From Prochilodus magdalenae (Eukaryota > Chordata > Actinopteri > Characiformes > Prochilodontidae), in NCBI GenBank assembly GCA_024036415.1, contig JAMWET010000694.1, positions 42,576-106,575 of the forward strand: a DNA stretch of 64,000 nucleotides, written 5' to 3'. Shown one piece after another: positions 43,160 to 64,000 of the stretch (the stretch's first letter is position 1; the number at the start of each line of letters is the position of its first letter). Below the pieces are notes generated by a model. It saw nothing but the letters and a program-made list of their open reading frames with translations, was not told where the DNA came from and made no database searches. The translations under genes were made by a program, and so were the position numbers.

Positions 43160-43600
43160 CATCTTGTTATGTCCAGTGTTCCATGCCGTTATTAACCAAA
43201 ATATTAATACAAACCCATCAGACAAATTGCAGAACAATAAAGTGTGGGCAAATCAACTATTTAAACCCTCTGGTCAGCACCAAAAGCCCTGGAAGACTAT
43301 TGAAAACAACTGTGGTGTATGATGAAAAAAGAAACACCCAGCCACGATTTCACCAGAGTACAAACAACAAAATGTGAGTCATTGGTAAGCCTCAAAAACA
43401 GCCATCAATCAGGCAAAACAATCTTATAGGCAGATGAAATGAAGCTTAACATACCTGAAGGATGGGAAATGAAAACTATGAGGAAGGTAAGTGCTCATGA
43501 TCACCTGCCAAGCATGGTGGACGAGACGTCCATAAAGTTATCGATCTGAATGTACATCTGGCCCCCAGTAACCAGACTGATCCCAATAAGCAGAAGCCAA
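43160..43600 (+). pseudogene. Possible very old Tc1-like transposase scrap
   Basis: The stretch GCAGATGAAATGAAGCTTAA at about 43432 through CCTGCCAAGCATGGTGG at about 43505 has the word order of a Tc1 transposase (D-E-x-K-L-N, then P-S-x-x-H-G-G), but the frame is lost everywhere. Low certainty. Confidence 0.3.
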
Positions 43601-46318
43601 TGACATACGTATATATACAATTGTATATTTTACCTTTTACTTGCTAAATTTTCCTCCTGTTTGTTTTTCTAGCTTAACGTTAGTGTACAAATTCAGTACA
43701 GCTCATAAGGTATTGATCTTGATTTTATAGTCTTGGCTTTACATGAATTTGCTTGAGAGCGAGTAGTCACTAACAAAGGAGGTTTAATGTTAAAAGCTGT
43801 GGCCCATTGCCCAACTTTGTCATTCGACCCTTGGTCACACTAGATTCTGGTAAATGATTTAAACCTTACTCTTATCTAAAAGTTAATCTTTTGGGAAAAT
43901 ACATTGGCTATGAACATATATGCTTCCCAAACCCAACTTGATTCTATATTATCTCTGTTAAAGAATGTATAAGTAATCTGTTTGTTTTCTTCTGCTCTCC
44001 TTATTGCTGGTTTTCCTTTGCAATAAATGACTAATTATTATAATAATAAATTATGTTGTGCCTCATTTATTTATGCCCAGACTCTGAATGATTCAGTCTT
44101 AGATTAAAATACAGTTACAGGTTCAGTGATGTATCCTGATTTTTAGCCACCAGTTATGTTTGTAGTAATTATATAGAGTATATATTACACGGAAGCATGA
44201 AATGTATTTTTACTAGCTGTTGTGCGAGCGAATTGCTGTGGTTCTTAGAGTTCAAACAGAAAGCAAACATTCTTCTCAACTTACACAATAGAATCAGGAA
44301 ACAACAGCTAAACCCAAACAGGTCCGGCAAGTGAGTAACAGTTAAGTTCATTGGTTTGTTCTGGGAAGGCTTGTGGGCCGTTCCTCCAGAATGTGTCAGT
44401 GGAAGGACGAAAATGTTTTGAACAAACCTGTAGATTAATGAAAAGAGACTAGGTTGGGTGAAACTAAGGTAAGGTCTCTTAACACCACTTAAATCATTTA
44501 CCGTAATAATGTGGTTTATGTTTTTATTGGAATATAGTAAGTGTCATCCATGGAAACTCTACAAGATGATGGAACTGAATATGTTGCTAGAACAATAACT
44601 GATTTAAATCAGTCTTCTCTGGAGGTTACTTAAAATCATATATAACTGGGTGAAAGTGAGTCAGATGTATTGCTTCAATGTACAATCTTTTGTCAGTTTA
44701 TGTAATGTGTTTATTTGATCAGCCTTTGCATATTGTTGTATTTGTTTTGCTCACCTTCTTTGTGTCAGCTTTTCCTTGGAATACTCATTCTTTCCCACAC
44801 ATCTTCCTTGTAGTGCATTGTTTAGTGCCCTGCCTTGATCTTGTTGCCTGTGAATCATCATGTGTCCTATAGCTGACTGTGTTAATATAACATTGTGTAT
44901 ACTAGTAGAAACTGGCTAAATTAGGTACCTTAAACATAATTTAAAAAGTTGAACATAGTTACTAAGTTGAATAACTTAAATCTGCTGGATTTGTGTTTTA
45001 ATTGTGGAAATTGTTTCCTGGTAGAGCCCTACACTTTGTGTTCAATTATTAAAAAACATGAAGTTAATCAAAAAGCACTGTATTATGTATGTACATGCAT
45101 AATGCAACACCATTTAGTTCTACTAGTTTACTGCTACCTCTGCTGCTTATGTCAGCTATGTTAGTTGTGCTTAAATAAACTGAAACAATAATCTGTTGGA
45201 TTTGTGTAAAATCAAGTGTGGGAGTTAGTCCCATGTGAATGATTTCCATTAACAGAACCCGATACATTTGCATTCATTCAATTAAAACAATATTAAGCTA
45301 ATCAGGGTTTTAATAAAGTGCACTAAGCACACTCAGATAAATTTACTGCAAATCCATTTAGTCTGTTGCTCTGAATTACGATAATATTAGCTGAACACAA
45401 TTAGGTTTTGTCTGAGCTGCATCATTGTCTTTATTCAATATTATTTCATTTGTGTTTTGTAAAATGTGTAAATAAATGACAGACATGGTTTACTGCAAGA
45501 TTTTAAATGAACACATGAACCAGTTTTCCATGCCCAAGCCTGAATGGCCTTTGTCCAGATTGCTATGATGTTTAAAAGAACAAACAAAATTTCATAAAGT
45601 ATAGAAGAAAAAGACAAATTGTAAAAAATGTAAAAACTTAGCAAAAGTAAATTAAGGCCTTAGAGCACTGAGCTGTAATTAAGCTAGCTCACACTAATTT
45701 GTATGTTATACACCAGCAGCATAACAAAGTGAACTACTAGAACATTGAATAGTTAAATCAATTAACTGAAAGTCACATTTTACACTAAAGAGATTAGTAA
45801 GACTATCAGCAGACACAAGTAACAAAAATGGCTGCCTGCGATATCAGTAATGACATTTATGCAGCAGCGGACAAGTACCCAAACCTTGAACACAAAAGTT
45901 GAAATATATATAAAAGGTGAAATATTATGCCAGTTAAAGTAGAAGCTTTTCCTTTTAGACCTCCACTTGAGTGAAAGTACTAAAGTATTTCCCTTTAAAT
46001 GTACTTAAGTATGAAGAGTACAAGTAGCATGATTTATTATGATTCTAATTATCATTTCAGCAACAAGTCTCTAAATCAACTCAGTTTAGGTGAGGAGACT
46101 CCCAGTCCACCAACCTCTTAATAGAGGGTCATTAATTAGTCTGACACCGATGTTCATTCACTGAAGGAGAACAGTTTCCATTAGCCAGAACCAGGTTCTG
46201 TCCCACCAGTAAAAACAGGCTCAAAACAAAGTGCACTTTTATTGGTTCTTTTTAACATGTTATGTTTTCATGCACACATATTACACATTTCATAAAATGT
46301 AGTGGAGTAAACAATAAG
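43600..46318 (+). other. Intergenic sequence, unassigned
   Basis: About 2.7 kb, AT-rich. 45960-46030 contains TACTTAAGT/AAGTACT words like the ends of short hAT-type elements. Open frames of 60-70 codons are unsupported. Confidence 0.35.
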
Positions 46319-46909
46319 CAGTGTTGGAAGAGTTGCTGCCTACTTAAGAGGAATGTACTGTTGTGTTCTTCCACTGTAAAAACTAGCTGAATGGTTTGGA
46401 ACTGCATACTACATAAAGCTAACACACTGAATCTAACATTAGCTAATGTTAAATTACGAATTACAGATTTTGCTATGTATAGCTATTTAACATGTTATCT
46501 AGCATTATTATCACATGGGAGAGTACTAATGGACAATTTGACTAAGTAGCTAGCTAACTAACTCACTTAAGGATGCTACTAAGTTGAAAGTGGAGTCTCT
46601 GAATGCTAAAAGCAAGTAGCTGGGAAACAGAGGATGCACTGCACTATGATGTTACGCTCTCCTTATTGTTCCTCAAACCTGAAATGAGGTGTAAAGTTTC
46701 AGAATCGCATTTCACTCCTCGCTGTGTCATGCCAGCTTTATGACCTTAAGTGAGCAGGCAACAAACGAAACTGCATGTACTGTAGTTGCGTATTTTATTT
46801 CAAGGCCTTCATGGAAATAAATGTAAAGCACTGTATCGGAATCTATTTTATATTCTTATATTCTAAACCTGTAACGCTGTTAAATGTATTTCATTACTCC
46901 CCAACACTG
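46319..46909 (+). mobile_element. hAT-like non-autonomous element (copy 2)
   Basis: 591 bp from CAGTGTTGGAAGAGTTG to TTACTCCCCAACACTG. The flanking 8-mers ACAATAAG and GAAGTAAG agree at five positions, as an aged 8-bp duplication would. The interior matches copy 1 (23187-24054) in several blocks in the same orientation. No coding frame. Confidence 0.62.
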
Positions 46910-49126
46910 GAAGTAAGATATATGACTTTGATCATTTCAGTAATTAAATGCTTCAGTAAAGATACATGGGGAAAAATACATTGTACAAGTCCATGAACTA
47001 CTTACATTAATTCCATTACTGTCAACCGCTGCATAGACAGCATATCAGACACTGTCCAGCAACAGATTGCTAAAATGTCCGGTTTGCTGAGCTATTTCTA
47101 AATGCTTTGAAATTGTGAAAAACAGTGTATATGTTTGATTACAACAAAGATACTCACTGTTGCTGGAAGAATCTGAGGAATTAATTTCATCTTCCTTTTC
47201 CGCCTTCTCACTTCTTAGAGTTGATGTAAAGATTACACTTTAAATGCCAGTACTGTTTCCTCATTAACAAATCCATCTTGCACATTTAAACACCCAGTAG
47301 TTCCATATAATTCTGTCATATGTGCAGCTGCTAAGTGCCTGACTAGCCATCTACTATTCCAGCTTGATTAGTTCTACCAGAGGAGGTCCGGTACTTACTG
47401 TAGATTACCGACAAATATGACAATCTGCAAACCTATGAATCCTCTTTGAACCACCCTCATGTATTAGAGTTTAAAGCAAAAAAAAAAGTGATAATGTGAG
47501 AAAGCATTAGACAACAAAGATCCAGCCAGAAAGAAAGTGCGTTCATAAATTTGACTGCCTTTCTCATCAAAGGACAAGTTCAATCTTGATAAAGAACTAC
47601 GGAGCCATGACAGGAGCTGCTGTCTAAGTGTGAACCTGCTAGCCCTGTCTGACTGCTGATAGATTGCTATGCTGATCTGGGCTGCATCTAAGTGGCATAC
47701 TACAGTACCCACTAGCCTTACACGGTATATACAATGTACTAATGTAATAGTGTGAGTTCTGCAGGCATTTGCTATGACAACACATTATACCAAGCTGGAC
47801 TTTCCTACAAAGCGCTGCCAAATAAAGACATTATTAGGAACATATGCTGTATATTTGTCTGAGGCTGTTTGGACAGATTTGGGTTAAACTCACATTTATA
47901 CACTATTTCTGGACCCATCACCACAACAACCGTTGCATCAACTTCCGCCATTTTTTCAAAATCTCCCAGACATGAGAGGCTTCCTGTTTCCCGTTAGATT
48001 ATTGATTGCTGTGCGTATGTATGGTGAATTTTTGAGCATGCTCAGCTGTGGTAATCATACTACACACTCGAAAGGTTAGAATTAAGTGTGCAATGGGGTC
48101 AGACCCTTAATTTCTCCTCCGTGCTTCTACCGCCTAAGTTGCTTTCATCACGTCGTATGAAACAGGTTGTCTCGTTGGCTGCGCTTTGGAAAGGTCAGTT
48201 GGAAAGCTCACGGTAGCCAAGCAGCAAAGCAAAGCAGAAGCACCCTCTTCATAGGCAAAGTTTTTGCTCCTGGTGCTGCACTTTTGAATAATAACTGTAG
48301 TTACATACATAGACAAGCTTTTTAATAGTGTGTTCATTCAGCTTACCAACAAGATCGCTGTATTACAAGAGGTGCTTTTAAAATATTTCATTTATCTTCT
48401 TCACCAAAAATCATGTGGATTAAAGGGGCACTGATCTTTATTCAAGCTTCTGATTCACCAGCTTCTTGTATTTTTTCCCCCACATAAATGGCACAGCAGC
48501 TATTGTAACACCTCAGACCTCTGAATGTAACTGCTGCACCATTAAAGGTGCAACAAGATGTGAAAGAATGCTGAGTAGCATTCAGAAAGATACAGTAGAT
48601 CATTATGTGCTAGGGACCATTAACGCTAAACTCAACCTGACTAAATAATTTTGTGAATTGGTTTGTATTTCACTTTCATTCAACTATATATAATTATAAT
48701 GTATGATATAATGTTCTAGGCTCCACGGTGCTTTTGGTCTGGTTTATTAATATCAGTAAATAGTCATTGCTTTTCTACAGTGTAAAGCAATCAGTCAAGT
48801 TTACGCTGAAACACTGCACTTTAGTGTGATTTACGTTGATTCATTAAACACATATTGCTCAATCAGCTGTTAAATTCTGCTTGCAGTTGCATAGAGCCAT
48901 CAGGTGACATTTTAAATTAAATTCAATATTCCTTTTTTTACTGTAATAACTGAAGAAAAGTGGTATTGTTTATTTAAAGTTACATTTTCTAAAATTAAAC
49001 CTAATCCACTACAATTACCTCAGATAAAATAAATGTTGAAAGACCTGAGAAGTGACCAGTAGATCAATAGTAACAGTTATACCACACAAAATGATGATAA
49101 TAAAGATAAATCTCTTGTTTTTACAG
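46910..49126 (+). other. Sequence upstream of gene B
   Basis: 2.2 kb before gene B's first seen exon. It should hold the promoter or an upstream noncoding exon, but I cannot place a TATA box or initiator with any confidence. 48584-48716 is one copy of a direct repeat (other copy 49855-49970). Confidence 0.35.
48584..48716 (+). repeat. Direct repeat, copy 1
   Basis: About 110-130 bp, almost the same as 49855-49970: both hold AGATCATTATGTGCTAGGGA then CCATTAACGCTAAACTCAA and end in TATAATTATAATGTATAATAT-type sequence. The copies flank gene B exon 1. Confidence 0.75.
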
Positions 49127-49157
49127 AATGAATTTGCATTGAACTCGCAAAATCTAC

Positions 49158-64000
<14,843 letters not shown>

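Overview
This window is genomic DNA from a ray-finned (teleost) fish; I cannot name the species. The signs are AT-rich sequence, small protein-coding exons bounded by GT...AG introns, many TA/GT/AG microsatellites, and a dense load of transposons typical of fish: Tc1-like, pogo-like and hAT-like elements, non-LTR LINEs, solo LTRs, and SINE and MITE pieces. There are no operons, bacterial genes or CRISPR arrays.

The biological content is two adhesion G-protein-coupled receptor genes of the ADGRF (GPR116/ADGRF5-like) type, in tandem on the + strand. Gene A occupies 1-25732, and its 5' end lies before the window. I assembled 23 exons with consistent splice phases (3788 coding bases, about 1261 residues). 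In order they encode six calcium-binding EGF repeats, a Ser/Thr/Pro-rich stalk built of very small exons, a SEA domain, two Ig-like domains, a Cys-rich HRM-like segment, a GAIN/GPS region, seven transmembrane helices and a short cytoplasmic tail. EGF repeats in front of an ADGRF5-like SEA-Ig-GAIN-7TM body are unusual: the mammalian ADGRF5 architecture has no EGF array.

Gene B begins at about 49158 and runs off the right edge. Twelve exons (1263 coding bases, 421 codons) give a signal peptide, a propeptide ending in the furin-type site REKR, and then a tandemly repeated pair of modules: a half-SEA-like module of about 50 residues (called module H here) and a Cys-rich module of about 55 residues (module C). 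As I recall it, mammalian ADGRF5 has one H-C pair after its furin site; here there are three H-C pairs and the start of a fourth. Gene B is therefore probably a second ADGRF5-like receptor with an expanded N-terminus, whose SEA/Ig/GAIN/7TM exons should lie to the right.

Layout. 1-4281: EGF array and first stalk exon. 5055-6611: Tc1-like element in an intron. 7048-9573: stalk exons, one dead exon copy, and a decayed minus-strand Tc1 with a LINE fragment nested in it. 9900-16756: SEA and Ig exons separated by repeats, a solo LTR and another dead Tc1. 16757-20710: a large intron with two more LTRs and an old Tc1. 20711-25732: HRM, GAIN, 7TM and tail. 25733-49126: about 23 kb between the genes, filled with transposon debris (a large EN-RT LINE at about 32.45-37.0 kb with a solo LTR inserted in its reading frame, a Ty3/gypsy integrase scrap, CR1/L2-like LINE remnants, hAT-like and MITE copies). 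49127-64000: gene B, with a MADF-like fragment, a SINE-like repeat, a short solo LTR and a pogo-like element in its introns.

All exon boundaries were read by eye from splice consensus, reading frame and similarity among repeats. Family names rest on remembered motifs, not on a database search.
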